A stretch of 64,000 nt of DNA, taken from contig NZ_LRAC01000124.1 of assembly GCF_001517085.1 (NCBI RefSeq), forward strand, positions 62,001 to 126,000. The letters are read 5' to 3'. Below are positions 18,702 to 28,653 of the stretch, piece by piece. Both the position numbers and the translations under genes were made by a program. Numbering within the stretch: position 1 is the stretch's first letter; the number at the start of each line of letters is the position of its first letter. The notes below the pieces were generated by a model that was given only the letters and a program-made list of their open reading frames with translations, did no database searches and was not told the origin of the DNA. Origin of the DNA: Paenibacillus sp. DMB5 (lineage in GTDB: Bacteria > Bacillota > Bacilli > Paenibacillales > Paenibacillaceae).

Positions 18702-18726
18702 AAGCTGCCGAAAATTCCGGCAGCTT
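18702..18726 (-). terminator. Terminator of the second importer operon
   Basis: AAGCTGCCG (18702-18710) pairs with CGGCAGCTT (18718-18726); on the minus strand it is followed by TTTTTCTTTG. It lies 32 bases past the permease stop. Confidence 0.75.
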
Positions 18727-18757
18727 GAACAGTAAAGATAACGTGGCTTCCCTATCG

Positions 18758-19675
18758 TCAGCCCTTTACACCGCCGACCATCATGCCTTTGACGAAATAT
18801 TTCTGCAGGAACGGATAGACCATAATGATAGGCACCGAAGCGACGATCGTCATCGTCGCCCGGACCGATAACGGCGTAACTGCACCCTGCTGCGATCCGT
18901 TCGCTCCGTTGATCATGCCGTCCATGCTTGAGGTACCTGCGCTGGCTGTGGAATTTTGCAGGATCTTCTGCAGCTCGTATTGCAGGGTGCTAAGGTTAAT
19001 CTTCGAAGAATTGTACAGGAATACGTCAAACCATGAGTTCCACTGATAAACCCCTGAGAATAAGGCTACGGTAGCCAATACAGGCAGGGTTAGCGGAAGC
19101 ACGATACTGATAAAGGTTTTGAAATCGCCGGCTCCGTCGATTTTCCCGGATTCGAGAATGCTCTCCGGCAAATTTTCTATAAAGGACCGGATAATGATCA
19201 GATTAAATACACCGATAAGGCCCGGCAGGATGTAGACCCAGAAGCTGCCGACGAGATTCATATCGCGCATCAGAAGGTAGTTTGGAATCAATCCTCCGTT
19301 AAAGTACATTGTCAGAATAAAGGCAATTGTAATGAATTTGCGCAGCACATAATCCTCCCGGCTGATTGTGTACGCCACCATGGCTGAACCCAGTACCGTA
19401 ACAACTGTACCAATCACCGTGCGCAGAATGGAAATGAGAGTCGCATGGAAAATGGTTGCTTCTTTAAATACATACTGATAATTATCCAGGGTTAAAGCAC
19501 GCGGGAACAGGTATATCCCGCCCTTGATCGAATCCTGCGCATCATTTAAAGAAACAGCAAGTATATTAATGAACGGATAGAGTGTAACGATCATCAGCAG
19601 AATCATAAAGATAAAGTTGCAAATCTCGAATACTCTATCGCCCCTGGATGTCCGGATCCGGTTTCTTTTCTCCAC
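18758..19675 (-). CDS. Sugar ABC transporter permease (YtcP type)
   Basis: A 305-residue permease with about six membrane helices, an EAA-type loop (ESGKIDGAGDFKTFISIVLP) and C-terminus YFVKGMMVGGVKG. GTG start after AAGGAGG. Last gene of the operon YesN-YesM-binding protein-LplB-YtcP running from 25950 to 18758. Substrate unknown. Confidence 0.9.
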   Translation of the reverse strand: MEKRNRIRTSRGDRVFEICNFIFMILLMIVTLYPFINILAVSLNDAQDSIKGGIYLFPRALTLDNYQYVFKEATIFHATLISILRTVIGTVVTVLGSAMVAYTISREDYVLRKFITIAFILTMYFNGGLIPNYLLMRDMNLVGSFWVYILPGLIGVFNLIIIRSFIENLPESILESGKIDGAGDFKTFISIVLPLTLPVLATVALFSGVYQWNSWFDVFLYNSSKINLSTLQYELQKILQNSTASAGTSSMDGMINGANGSQQGAVTPLSVRATMTIVASVPIIMVYPFLQKYFVKGMMVGGVKG

Positions 19676-19696
19676 TTCAAATCCCTCCTTCTTCGT

Positions 19697-20671
19697 CTAG
19701 AACAGCCTGGACTCGCCAGCGCGTTTGGCAACGGAATTCGCCACGAACAGCAGAATAAAGCTGACGATCGTCTTAAACATGCCGGCTGCGATGGAAAGAG
19801 AGAAATTGCTCTGGGCAATCCCGTATTTCAGCACGAAAATATCGATATTCTCCGAATAGTCTACATTCATGCCGTTCCCCAGCAAATATTGCGGTTCGAA
19901 TCCCGATTCCAGCAGATAGCCGATGTTCATTATAAGCAGTACGACAACAACACTTTTAATGCCCGGCAGCGTGATGTAGAACATCCGCTTGAACCGTCCT
20001 GCACCATCCATTTCTGCGGCTTCATACTGCGACGGATCGATGGTTGTCATAGCCGCCAGATACACAATCGTATTCCAGCCGATATCCTTCCAGACCGAGC
20101 TTGCCCCGAAGATTCCCCAGAAAAAATGCGGAATTCCGAGAAACAGGAACTCCTGCCCCTTGTCAATGAACCCTGCCCAGATCAGCAGCTGATTAATAAT
20201 ACCGTCCGGGGACAAGGTGGTTTGAATAATGCTTGCCGCCACCACCCAGGAAATAAAGTGGGGTAAATAGCTGACCGTCTGTACGATGCGCTTAAAGGCA
20301 ACCTGACGGATTTCATTGAGTAGCAAGGCCAGTACGATGGCGGTTAAAAAACCCAGTATAAGATTAATCGAACTCATAGCAAGCGTATTGCGAAGCACCC
20401 GGAGGAACCGTTCGTCACCGAACAAAAATTTGAAGTGCGAAAAGCCGATCCATTTCTGATCCCAGAAGCCAAGCGCCGGGCGGTAATCCTGGAAAGCGAT
20501 TGTCCAGCCCCATAGCGGCAGGTATTTAAATATAAACAGCCAGATCAAAAACGGAACCGACATAAACACGAGCACCCGCTGCTTCACCAGCTTGCTCAGA
20601 AACAGCCGAAGGCCTGCAGGCTTCTGGTCAGTCTTTGTTTGAGGCGTTGCCAGTATTGTTTTTGTATTCAT
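19697..20671 (-). CDS. Sugar ABC transporter permease (LplB type)
   Basis: A 324-residue permease with about six membrane helices and the EAA loop EAAEMDGAGRFKRMFYITLP. The frame is open upstream to 20761, but GGAGGAGAT precedes the ATG at 20671 and the homologous part starts there. It lies 21 bases before the YtcP-type permease and follows the binding-protein gene. No ATPase gene nearby. Confidence 0.9.
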   Translation of the reverse strand: MNTKTILATPQTKTDQKPAGLRLFLSKLVKQRVLVFMSVPFLIWLFIFKYLPLWGWTIAFQDYRPALGFWDQKWIGFSHFKFLFGDERFLRVLRNTLAMSSINLILGFLTAIVLALLLNEIRQVAFKRIVQTVSYLPHFISWVVAASIIQTTLSPDGIINQLLIWAGFIDKGQEFLFLGIPHFFWGIFGASSVWKDIGWNTIVYLAAMTTIDPSQYEAAEMDGAGRFKRMFYITLPGIKSVVVVLLIMNIGYLLESGFEPQYLLGNGMNVDYSENIDIFVLKYGIAQSNFSLSIAAGMFKTIVSFILLFVANSVAKRAGESRLF

Positions 20672-20766
20672 CTCATTATCTCCTCCAGCCCCTGTACGGA
20701 TTACCGAGGAAAAAGGGCAGCCGGCAGCCATAGCCGCGCCAATGCTCCGGCCGCCCTTCATCTCCT

Positions 20767-22491
20767 TTACTTGCTTGCTTTGCCCATATCTACTTTCTTC
20801 TTCACTTGCTCAGTAGTCCATTTTTCATAGCCGGCTGTATCCAGCTTGCCCCATTCCTTCTGGAAATCGCTCCAGATGGAATCAAATTTGTCCGGGGAGG
20901 AGAGAACCAGCTTCGGATAATATTTTTTGGTCAGCTCATCTTTATTAGTCTCCCACATCAATTCCGGTGAATTCTGCTCCTTTACGAAGCCCCATGCCGG
21001 ATACCACGGACGGTCGATCGGTTTGGCGAACATTTGGGTATAGGTCTGGGCGTCATATTTGGCCAGGATTTCTTTATCCTTTTCGGTGAGGCTCATCTGG
21101 AATACTTCCGGCTGATAACCTACGCCTTTGGCATTGCCGTCAGACAGCGTTGAGTTGCCGCCATAGCTTGGCCAGTTCCAGCTGTAATACTTAAAGCCGA
21201 ATTTCTCGTTAAAGGCCTCGTCGATTTTGTTGATCTGTTCCTGGGTCCGGTAATAGCGGCCTTCTTCATTGACTTCATAGGTTTCGCCTTTGATGCCCCA
21301 GGAGATAAGAATCTGATTTTCTTCCTTCAGCATATTGTCAAAATACTGGATGATCCGCTCCGGATTCTTAGCGCTGACAGTAATTCCGACCCCGCGGTTG
21401 GTAACCAGGCCGCCAGGACCATCAACATAAGCATCGGATATACTTTCGTCAAAGGTAACCGGCAGAGGGAAGTAATTGTAGCCGTCGAGCGACGGGTCCT
21501 TCCGGGCTGCATCCTTCAGCACATTCAGCGCGGTCTGTACCTGCCAGCGGTAATCGAAGAACCCGAGCACCTTATGGGAAGTCAGCTTGGCAATGTATTG
21601 ATCGTAGTTATCGACGAAGGAGGCTTTGTCAAACATCCCCTTCGAATTGAGCGTATTCAGAGCCTGCAGCCATTGTTTGGCTCCGTCTGATCCGGAATAG
21701 GTTGTGGCCTCGAGTGTAGCCGGGTCGACCATCACGTTACCGTCATTCGGATATCCCAGCAGATGCATCGGCGGGTTGGCGGTGGCAAAAAATCTCCAGT
21801 CATGGGTAAGCGACACCATGCCGGTCAGTCCTTCATCCTTATGCTTCGCCGCATAATTCTCAATCAGTTCCATATATTGATCCAGCGTCTTGATCTTTGG
21901 ATATCCTGCTTCATCCAGCACCCGGCGCTGTACCCAGAAGGCTGCTGTCGGTTCGGGGTCCGGCACAAACTCGCCGACCTGGGCGGACAATGGCAGGAAA
22001 TACAATTTGCCGTCTGCGGAACGCATCTGGTCAAGGTCGTCGCCGTAAACGCGCTTGATGTTCGGTCCGTACTTCTCGATCAGATCGTCGAGCGGAATAA
22101 ACGCGCCGGCGTTCAATACCTCTTCTATAGCCGCGTCGGGAATCAGCACATCCGGATATTCGTTAGCGGCAATCATGGTTCCTATCTTGGTGTTCAGGTC
22201 GCCGACGAGAAACTCCAGCTTGAAGTTGGTGCCTGTCTGATCCTCCAGCATTTTGCCGATCGTCGTCTCATTGGTATTTCCATCCTTAGAGCCGGCAACA
22301 CCGTTAAAGATCGTATACGTAACCTTGTCCTTTTTGACTTCCTCAGTGCCGGTATTGGCACTGTTCGTTGAATCGGGCTTGCTGGTTGTTTCTGCACCGG
22401 CGTTGTTCCCGTTATTCCCGGAACAGGCTGTTGCCAAAGATGACAATAGAAGCATTGCAAGACTTAGACGAAGCATTTTTGTTGTTTTCAA
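20767..22491 (-). CDS. Extracellular sugar-binding lipoprotein of the second ABC importer
   Basis: A 574-residue solute-binding lipoprotein with signal peptide and lipobox ATAC (Cys near residue 23), then an Asn/Ser/Thr-rich tether. The large two-lobed fold matches the binding proteins that partner LplB/YtcP permeases. The TTG at 22491 follows AGGGGG by 7 bases. Upstream lies a cre-like site and the YesM/YesN pair, which probably senses the same sugar or the loaded binding protein. Confidence 0.88.
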   Translation of the reverse strand: MKTTKMLRLSLAMLLLSSLATACSGNNGNNAGAETTSKPDSTNSANTGTEEVKKDKVTYTIFNGVAGSKDGNTNETTIGKMLEDQTGTNFKLEFLVGDLNTKIGTMIAANEYPDVLIPDAAIEEVLNAGAFIPLDDLIEKYGPNIKRVYGDDLDQMRSADGKLYFLPLSAQVGEFVPDPEPTAAFWVQRRVLDEAGYPKIKTLDQYMELIENYAAKHKDEGLTGMVSLTHDWRFFATANPPMHLLGYPNDGNVMVDPATLEATTYSGSDGAKQWLQALNTLNSKGMFDKASFVDNYDQYIAKLTSHKVLGFFDYRWQVQTALNVLKDAARKDPSLDGYNYFPLPVTFDESISDAYVDGPGGLVTNRGVGITVSAKNPERIIQYFDNMLKEENQILISWGIKGETYEVNEEGRYYRTQEQINKIDEAFNEKFGFKYYSWNWPSYGGNSTLSDGNAKGVGYQPEVFQMSLTEKDKEILAKYDAQTYTQMFAKPIDRPWYPAWGFVKEQNSPELMWETNKDELTKKYYPKLVLSSPDKFDSIWSDFQKEWGKLDTAGYEKWTTEQVKKKVDMGKASK

Positions 22492-22531
22492 AGCCTTTCC
22501 CCCTCGTTATCAATTCCTTGCTTCTCCATTA

Positions 22532-22545
22532 TAAAAGCGATTACA
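22532..22545 (-). promoter_or_regulatory. cre-like site before the binding-protein gene
   Basis: Minus strand TGTAATCGCTTTTA matches 13 of 14 positions of TGWAANCGNTNWCA, the mismatch being the penultimate C. It lies 41 bases upstream of the binding-protein start. Confidence 0.5.
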
Positions 22546-22586
22546 TTTCCTGATTACCCTCAAGAATATAGGCCGTACTGTAGAAA

Positions 22587-24353
22587 TTATTGTTCCTTTT
22601 CACCTGAATCGGGTAATCTTGGAATCCGCAGCTCGATCTCTGTTCCCTGCCCGGGAGCACTGTTCACCGAAAAATGGAATCCTGCACCGTATATCAATTT
22701 GGCGCGGTAGATTACATTTTGAATGCCGATCCGTTCGCCCATAATTTCATTGGTTTCAAGGTAGCTGTACAGCTTGCCGATTTGCCTCTCGTTCATCCCT
22801 GTCCCGTTATCCCTGATTGTAAAAATCAGATTCCGGTCCTTCATTGTAATGGTAATTTGAATTCGTCCGCCCTGTTTTAACGGCTCGATGCCGTGAATGC
22901 TGGCATTCTCCACAAAAGGCAGAAACAGCATCTTGGGCAGCTTGCAGGCATAGGCCTCCGGCTGCACATCAAGCGAATAGTCAATGCGGTCCTCGAAGCG
23001 GTATTTCTGGATATCGAGGAAGCAGATGATAAATTCCAGCTCTTCCCGGACTGTAATCATATCTTTATTCCAGGTGAGCGAGCTGCGGAAAATCTTCGCC
23101 ATGCTGTGAATCATGACCGCTGTTTCGTTCTCGTCCTTCAGAAGACTGCGCATCCGGATCGTCTCCAGGGCATTGAACAGAAAATGGGGATTGATCTGGC
23201 TTTGCAGCGCATTAAGCTGCGCTTTGCTGCGCTCCAGCTCCAGGGATTTCTTTTGGATCTCGGCTATGTACACATCATCGATCAAGGATTTGATCTGCAG
23301 AATCATCCGGTTGAAGCCCAGACTGAGTTGGCCGATCTCATCCCGGAAGTCGGTAACCGGAATCACTTCGAAATTTTGGCTGCGCACCTTCTTCATATGT
23401 TTCAGGATTTTAACAATGCGGACATTGAAGGACCGGGTGATGATGACAATAACGAGGGTAGGGAGAATCATCATGAGACAGGCCGATATCAGAATGAAGT
23501 CTCGGGATTTCCTTACCTCCCGGATTACTTCGTTCTCGTCCACCGTTCCAATGATACTCCAGCCTTCCAGGTAACTGACCCCGCTGTACCGGCTTGAGAA
23601 TTTGATCCGGTCGCTCGACCGGATCGTACTGAAGGCTGTCTCATCCGAGGTCTTCCAGTCGATGGAGGAATCGGTGGTATACTCGATGTCGCCCGAGGGA
23701 TTCAGCAGATAGACCGCGCCCTGCATGTTCAGATTATTAAAGATTTCGCCGATGTCGATAGTCTTGAAATCGATCTTGACGACCTTCTCCTTGTTTAGCC
23801 TTCCAGAGTAATAATCCATTTTCCGGATGAGCGAAAATCCTTGGAACCGGCCGTTTTCGCTTACGGTCCTGGTAAAGATCGGATGGGAGGTGTCGTTGGC
23901 CAATGCCTGCCTGTACCATGCTTCCTCTCTTAATTCATCTGACAGGTAGCCGATATTTCCCGAGTGTAACAAGGTATCGTTATCGACATAAATCGTCACG
24001 TTCTGTAATGAGAAGGATAGCGGGGTATAGTTGTTGAGCATACGCCGTAAGTACGAGTCGTAAACCTCCAGATAATCAGCCGCATTCGCAAAATTCCGGT
24101 CCAGAATTTCATTCGTGCTTAAATCGGCATAAAAAAAGGAAGACAGCCCAACCGCATTATCAACCTGCTCGCGGAAATCGTTGCTGATCTGCTCGATGGT
24201 CCGGTCGATGTCACGGATCCGCTGATTTCGCACATTCTCTGTTATGGCATTGTAGAACAGAAGATTCGTAAGCACGATTGGAATAAACACGCACAGAAAA
24301 TAGATCAACAGCATTTTGTTGCGCATCCTTATATGATTGAGCAGCCTGTCCAC
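22587..24353 (-). CDS. Sensor histidine kinase (YesM family)
   Basis: A 588-residue kinase of the YesM/LytS-like type. Membrane segments near residues 13-33 and 277-299 enclose a large extracellular sensor domain. HAMP follows, then the His_kinase domain with INPHFLFNALE (phospho-acceptor His) and the ATPase motif DNGTGMN. GTG start with AAGGAGGAG upstream. It is downstream of and paired with the YesN-type regulator at 24379-25950, and the pair precedes an ABC importer that it probably controls. Confidence 0.92.
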   Translation of the reverse strand: MDRLLNHIRMRNKMLLIYFLCVFIPIVLTNLLFYNAITENVRNQRIRDIDRTIEQISNDFREQVDNAVGLSSFFYADLSTNEILDRNFANAADYLEVYDSYLRRMLNNYTPLSFSLQNVTIYVDNDTLLHSGNIGYLSDELREEAWYRQALANDTSHPIFTRTVSENGRFQGFSLIRKMDYYSGRLNKEKVVKIDFKTIDIGEIFNNLNMQGAVYLLNPSGDIEYTTDSSIDWKTSDETAFSTIRSSDRIKFSSRYSGVSYLEGWSIIGTVDENEVIREVRKSRDFILISACLMMILPTLVIVIITRSFNVRIVKILKHMKKVRSQNFEVIPVTDFRDEIGQLSLGFNRMILQIKSLIDDVYIAEIQKKSLELERSKAQLNALQSQINPHFLFNALETIRMRSLLKDENETAVMIHSMAKIFRSSLTWNKDMITVREELEFIICFLDIQKYRFEDRIDYSLDVQPEAYACKLPKMLFLPFVENASIHGIEPLKQGGRIQITITMKDRNLIFTIRDNGTGMNERQIGKLYSYLETNEIMGERIGIQNVIYRAKLIYGAGFHFSVNSAPGQGTEIELRIPRLPDSGEKEQ

Positions 24354-24378
24354 TTTCTTCCTCTCCTCCTTATGCAGC

Positions 24379-25950
24379 TTACCGGCTAATGATGCGGTTG
24401 CGGTACTCGGTCGGTGTCATTTGCTCCAGCTTTTCAAACTGGGTAACAAAATAATCAGCATTGCTGAATCCAACCTTCTGGGCTATTTCATAGATCCGCA
24501 TATCGCTTTGCCGGAGCAGGCGTTTGGCTTCCGTAATACGGAGCTGCTGCAGATATTCATTGAAATAGCTTCCGTAGGTTTTCTTGAATAATTGGCCCAG
24601 ATAGGCAGAATTCATATAAAACCGGGCAGCTATCTCCTTTAGCGTAATGGATTCATGATAATGCTCGTCGACGTAGCATTTGATCTTCTGGATACCGCCC
24701 TTGCACTGGTTCTGACTCAGCTGTCCCAGGAGTCCGGCCGCTTCACGGGCAAACAGCGTAAAAATCCGCGTGATTTCCCCCAGTGTGATATTCCGGTCGT
24801 ACCAGCCGACCGCAGCCTCCAGATAAGCCAGTTCCTTTTCATCGCCTTCCAGAGTCTGGATCGATTTCAGTATGCCCAGCACACATTGGGTGACTGCCGC
24901 CTTCATCGCCTCCGGGGAGAAGCTTTTTTCCTGCATAAAATGAAACAGATGGTTTATTTGTTCAACCAGCATCTTCTCATCGTTCTCTTCTACCGCATCA
25001 ATCAGCTTACGGTACAGTTCATCCTCCAAATGCCGGTAGTTCAGCACCCGGCCCGAAATATCCTCATATGCAATGACGGACTGCGCCGGTATGAGGTATT
25101 TGTGCTGCTGGACTTCCTTGGCTCCGAGATAGGAATGTTTGATATCCTTTAATGAAGGAACACCGGGCCCGGCATAGATACGGAACGGACAGGAAAAGGC
25201 GGTGCCGATCCGTCCGGCAAGCTCCGCCAGGAACGCGCCGGTATCCCCGCCGAAGGAGCGGGCATACAGATCAGGTACAACCAGTCCATATGTCTGGTGA
25301 TGCTCATACAGTACAGGCTCGAACACCGTTCCCGAGGCTGCGTGGACAGCTTCACGGATCCCCTTGCGCAGCATATCCTTGGCCGGCAGTATATACCCGT
25401 TCCAGGGAAGGATATCATTCCACTCAAGCAGGGCGTAGGTAAACGTCTGCACGGCTTCACCTTCCCATGGAGCCTTCCAGGCAGCATCGCTCAAGACGTT
25501 CTCCTCTCCCCGGATCAACGCTTCTATCCAGCTCTGGTCCAGACCAACCTGGGTACGGGCCTTGTGCCGTTCCTTTTCCTCCAGCCGCTCCTTTAGCTTG
25601 CCTAGCGTTTTTTCGAAGTCCTCCTGATCAATCGGCTTGAGTACATAATCGAAGGCACCGTAGCGCACAGCCTGCCGGGCATACTCGAACTCATTGTATC
25701 CGCTGACAATGATAAATTCCGTATCCAGCTTTTCAAGCACAGCGGCACGAATCAGGCCAATCCCGTCGATAACCGGCATCCGGATATCCGTAACCACCAG
25801 ATCAGGTTTGTGCTCGCGGATCATAGCCAGCGCATCCTCTCCGTTATCGGCCTCTCCGCTCACCACATATCCGCTGCGCTCCCAGTCAATCATTTTGATC
25901 AATCCTTTGCGCACAAACAATTCATCGTCAACAATAAGCGCAGTAAACAT
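24379..25950 (-). CDS. Response regulator with AraC DNA-binding domain (YesN family)
   Basis: A 523-residue regulator: receiver domain with Asp55 in LVVTDIRMPVIDG, a long middle region, and a C-terminal AraC domain with two helix-turn-helix motifs (LKEIAARFYMNSAYLGQLFK and IYEIAQKVGFSNADYFVTQF). GAGAGGTG lies 6 bases before the ATG at 25950, so the GTG at 25959 is rejected as start. First gene of the YesN/YesM/importer operon; divergent from the sucrose phosphorylase operon. Confidence 0.92.
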   Translation of the reverse strand: MFTALIVDDELFVRKGLIKMIDWERSGYVVSGEADNGEDALAMIREHKPDLVVTDIRMPVIDGIGLIRAAVLEKLDTEFIIVSGYNEFEYARQAVRYGAFDYVLKPIDQEDFEKTLGKLKERLEEKERHKARTQVGLDQSWIEALIRGEENVLSDAAWKAPWEGEAVQTFTYALLEWNDILPWNGYILPAKDMLRKGIREAVHAASGTVFEPVLYEHHQTYGLVVPDLYARSFGGDTGAFLAELAGRIGTAFSCPFRIYAGPGVPSLKDIKHSYLGAKEVQQHKYLIPAQSVIAYEDISGRVLNYRHLEDELYRKLIDAVEENDEKMLVEQINHLFHFMQEKSFSPEAMKAAVTQCVLGILKSIQTLEGDEKELAYLEAAVGWYDRNITLGEITRIFTLFAREAAGLLGQLSQNQCKGGIQKIKCYVDEHYHESITLKEIAARFYMNSAYLGQLFKKTYGSYFNEYLQQLRITEAKRLLRQSDMRIYEIAQKVGFSNADYFVTQFEKLEQMTPTEYRNRIISR

Positions 25951-26109
25951 CGCCAGCACCTCTCTTTCGGGTATAGTGGGTTGCCTTTCTTTTATGCTAA
26001 CCTCCAGAATGCTTCTATGACCAGAGTCATTATCAAAAAAAGGGCAACATCTATACTTTTCAGGGAAAGCACTATAATTTGTATGGGTTGACTAAATGCC
26101 CTGAACAAT

Positions 26110-26150
26110 ATGTCAAACGATTGACATGTCAAACCTTTAACATATACAAT
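26110..26150 (+). promoter_or_regulatory. Promoter with two overlapping LacI-type operators
   Basis: ATGTCAAACGATTGACAT (26110-26127) and ATGTCAAACCTTTAACAT (26126-26143) are inverted repeats sharing two bases, 16 bp apart. The first supplies -35 TTGACA (26121-26126); -10 TACAAT (26145-26150) lies 18 bases on. Operators covering -35 and spacer imply repression, most likely by the LacI protein encoded third in the operon. Confidence 0.72.
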
Positions 26151-26187
26151 TAGGCTAATCTTTAATCTTGCTTCAGGGAGGAGCTAT

Positions 26188-27144
26188 ATGCTCAATTTAG
26201 ATGAAAAAGTCAATTTCCAGCCGAAAAGCTATGACCTGTTAGCCGTCGGAGAAATCCTTGTTGATCTGATATCAACTACGTATGATGAGGATTCTTCAGG
26301 CGGCACTTATCAACGATTTTTTGGGGGGTCCCCCTCTAACATCGCAATGAATGCAACAAAACTCGGAATCCGTTCGGCAGTAGCATCAACGGTCGGAGAA
26401 GACAGCCTGGGAGCTTTTCTTAAGTCGCAGCTGCAAAAGGCAGGAATGAATACAGACTCCATTCAAACCGTACAAGAGGCTACAAGTGTGGTAATGCTGA
26501 CAAAAAGCAAATCGACACCCGTACCCATTTTTTACAGGGGGGCGGATTATAAGCTGGCCTATACCACAGAACTCGAACAGCGGCTTGTAAATTCCAAGAT
26601 CCTGCATTTTTCCTGCTGGCCAATCTCCAGAGCTCCTGCCCGCCAGACCCTTGAAAAAGCAATAAGCATTGCACAGGACAATGGGATGCTTATTTGCTTT
26701 GACCCTAATTATCATGAAAAGCTATGGGAAGCAGGAGAAGACGGGATCCGCCATGTAAAATCATTTATAGCAAAAAGCGATATTATTAAACCCTCTGAAG
26801 ATGATGCTGAGCGCCTGTTCGGCAAAGGTTCACCCGAAAAGTATATTGAGCAATTTCTTGAGCTGGGAGCCAAACTGGTGATTTTGACCTTGGGCAAGGA
26901 CGGTGCGGTGGTGTCCGACGGCAAAACCAGCGAAGCTTTCCCTTCCTTGGCAACAGAAGTGGTGGATACCACCGGAGCTGGGGATGCTTTTTGGTCAGGA
27001 TTATATGCAGGCATTATAAAGGGATTAACCATTCGTGAATCTGTTCGCACAGGACTCGGTGTAAGTGCTTTTAAATTACAATTCGCAGGAGCTGTAGTAG
27101 ATTTGCCCAAGCTTGAGGTCATCGGCTCTTTATACGGAATTTAG
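26188..27144 (+). CDS. PfkB-family sugar kinase, probable fructokinase
   Basis: A 318-residue ribokinase-family kinase. The N-terminal GGSPSNIA motif and the C-terminal DTTGAGDAFWSG (anion hole and catalytic Asp) are intact. In an operon with sucrose phosphorylase it most likely phosphorylates the fructose released, giving fructose 6-phosphate. RBS GGGAGGAG before the ATG at 26188. Similarity to 5-dehydro-2-deoxygluconokinase cannot be excluded by sequence alone, but the neighbours favour fructokinase. Confidence 0.87.
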   Translation: MLNLDEKVNFQPKSYDLLAVGEILVDLISTTYDEDSSGGTYQRFFGGSPSNIAMNATKLGIRSAVASTVGEDSLGAFLKSQLQKAGMNTDSIQTVQEATSVVMLTKSKSTPVPIFYRGADYKLAYTTELEQRLVNSKILHFSCWPISRAPARQTLEKAISIAQDNGMLICFDPNYHEKLWEAGEDGIRHVKSFIAKSDIIKPSEDDAERLFGKGSPEKYIEQFLELGAKLVILTLGKDGAVVSDGKTSEAFPSLATEVVDTTGAGDAFWSGLYAGIIKGLTIRESVRTGLGVSAFKLQFAGAVVDLPKLEVIGSLYGI

Positions 27145-27155
27145 GAGGAGTAATC

Positions 27156-28625
27156 ATGTCATTAAAAAACCAGGTTCAACTGATAACTTATCCCGACTCG
27201 CTGGGCGGAGATTTAAAGGCTCTGAAGGAGGTACTCTATTCCCGGTTCGCTGAACTTTTTAAAGGCGGCGTGCATATTCTCCCTCCGTTCCCTTCTTCAG
27301 GCGACAGAGGTTTTGCCCCGCTTACTTACCTTGAAATTGACCAGAGGTTCGGAACATGGGAGGATATCCGTGAAATCGGAGAGCAATTTGATGTCCTCGT
27401 TGATCTAATGGTCAATCATATTTCGCAGAAATCGGAATATTTCCAGGACTTCCTGAAGTCTGGCCGCAGCTCACAATATTCCGACCTGTTCCTCACCCTG
27501 GATAAGCTCTGGGAAGACGGGCAGCCCGTGCAGGAGGATATTGACAAGATGTTTTTGCGCAGACCCCTGCCCTACTCCACCTTCCAGATTGGGGATAACG
27601 ATACACAGGAAAGCGTATGGACTACTTTTGGAAAAACAGACCCTTCAGAACAGATTGACCTGGACATCCGATCGGAAATGACAAAGCAGCTTTTGGCCTC
27701 ATTCTTCCGGAATTTCAAAAAATATAATATCAAGATTGTCCGGCTGGATGCGGTCGGCTACGTTATCAAGAAGCTGGGAACAAGCTGCTTCTTTGTTGAA
27801 CCGGATATTTATGATTTTCTTGATTGGATCATGGAGCTTGCCGAATCCTTAGATATTGAGCTGCTTCCAGAAGTGCACTCCCATCACTCTATCCAGTATA
27901 AATTGGCAGAGCACGGTTATTGGATTTATGATTTTATATTACCGTACCGCATTCTCGAAGCGATAACTAACCAGTCCAGCACAGCACTGTGCGATTATTT
28001 GCAGACCCGGCCTGCCAAACAGTTCACAATGCTCGATTGTCATGACGGTATACCTGTCAAACCGGATTTGGATGGTCTGCTTGATACGAAGGAGGCAAAA
28101 AAGCTCGTAGATACCTGTATAGAGAGAGGCTCTAATCTGAGCCTGATTCTGTCGGAGGAGCATAAGGGTGAAGATGGCTTCGATGTCCATCAGATCCGCT
28201 GTACCTATTATTCCGTTCTTGATCGCGATGATGATGCTTACCTTGCTGCAAGAGCCATTCAATTTTTCGCTCCAGGTATTCCGCAGGTATATTATGTCGG
28301 ACTGCTTGCCGGTGAAAATGATTATGAACGGGCAAAAGCAACCGGAGACGGCCGTGAGATAAACCGTCACAACTATACCCTTGAAGAAATCGACCAATCC
28401 TTGCAAAAACCTGTCGTACAGCGGCTTCTAAAGCTTATCCGGTTCCGTAACAGCTATGCGGCATTTGACGGTAAGTTTGAAGTTAAGGTATCATCAACGG
28501 AAGAAGTCAGGCTGCGCTGGGATTATAATGACCAATACTGCGAACTGCTCGTTGACCTTAATACCAAGCGAACTACTATTCAATACATTGATGATACTAA
28601 CAGCGTGATTGAATATACTGTCTGA
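27156..28625 (+). CDS. Sucrose phosphorylase (GH13 subfamily 18)
   Basis: A 489-residue cytosolic GH13 enzyme that converts sucrose and phosphate to glucose 1-phosphate and fructose. Catalytic residues visible: nucleophile Asp198 in VRLDAVGYV, acid/base Glu239 in LLPEVHSH, and the transition-state pair His296-Asp297 in CHDGI, spaced as in known sucrose phosphorylases. The length fits the family. AGGAGGAG precedes the ATG, 11 bases after the kinase stop. A close relative acting on sucrose 6F-phosphate is possible; no transporter in this operon decides between them. Confidence 0.9.
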   Translation: MSLKNQVQLITYPDSLGGDLKALKEVLYSRFAELFKGGVHILPPFPSSGDRGFAPLTYLEIDQRFGTWEDIREIGEQFDVLVDLMVNHISQKSEYFQDFLKSGRSSQYSDLFLTLDKLWEDGQPVQEDIDKMFLRRPLPYSTFQIGDNDTQESVWTTFGKTDPSEQIDLDIRSEMTKQLLASFFRNFKKYNIKIVRLDAVGYVIKKLGTSCFFVEPDIYDFLDWIMELAESLDIELLPEVHSHHSIQYKLAEHGYWIYDFILPYRILEAITNQSSTALCDYLQTRPAKQFTMLDCHDGIPVKPDLDGLLDTKEAKKLVDTCIERGSNLSLILSEEHKGEDGFDVHQIRCTYYSVLDRDDDAYLAARAIQFFAPGIPQVYYVGLLAGENDYERAKATGDGREINRHNYTLEEIDQSLQKPVVQRLLKLIRFRNSYAAFDGKFEVKVSSTEEVRLRWDYNDQYCELLVDLNTKRTTIQYIDDTNSVIEYTV

Positions 28626-28653
28626 TTAACAATAGAAATGTAGAGGACAATAT

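Noticed and set aside
25951..26109. Riboswitch between the YesN and fructokinase genes
   Set aside because: The region has no conserved aptamer-like pairing I recognise; the operators and promoter explain the regulatory content.
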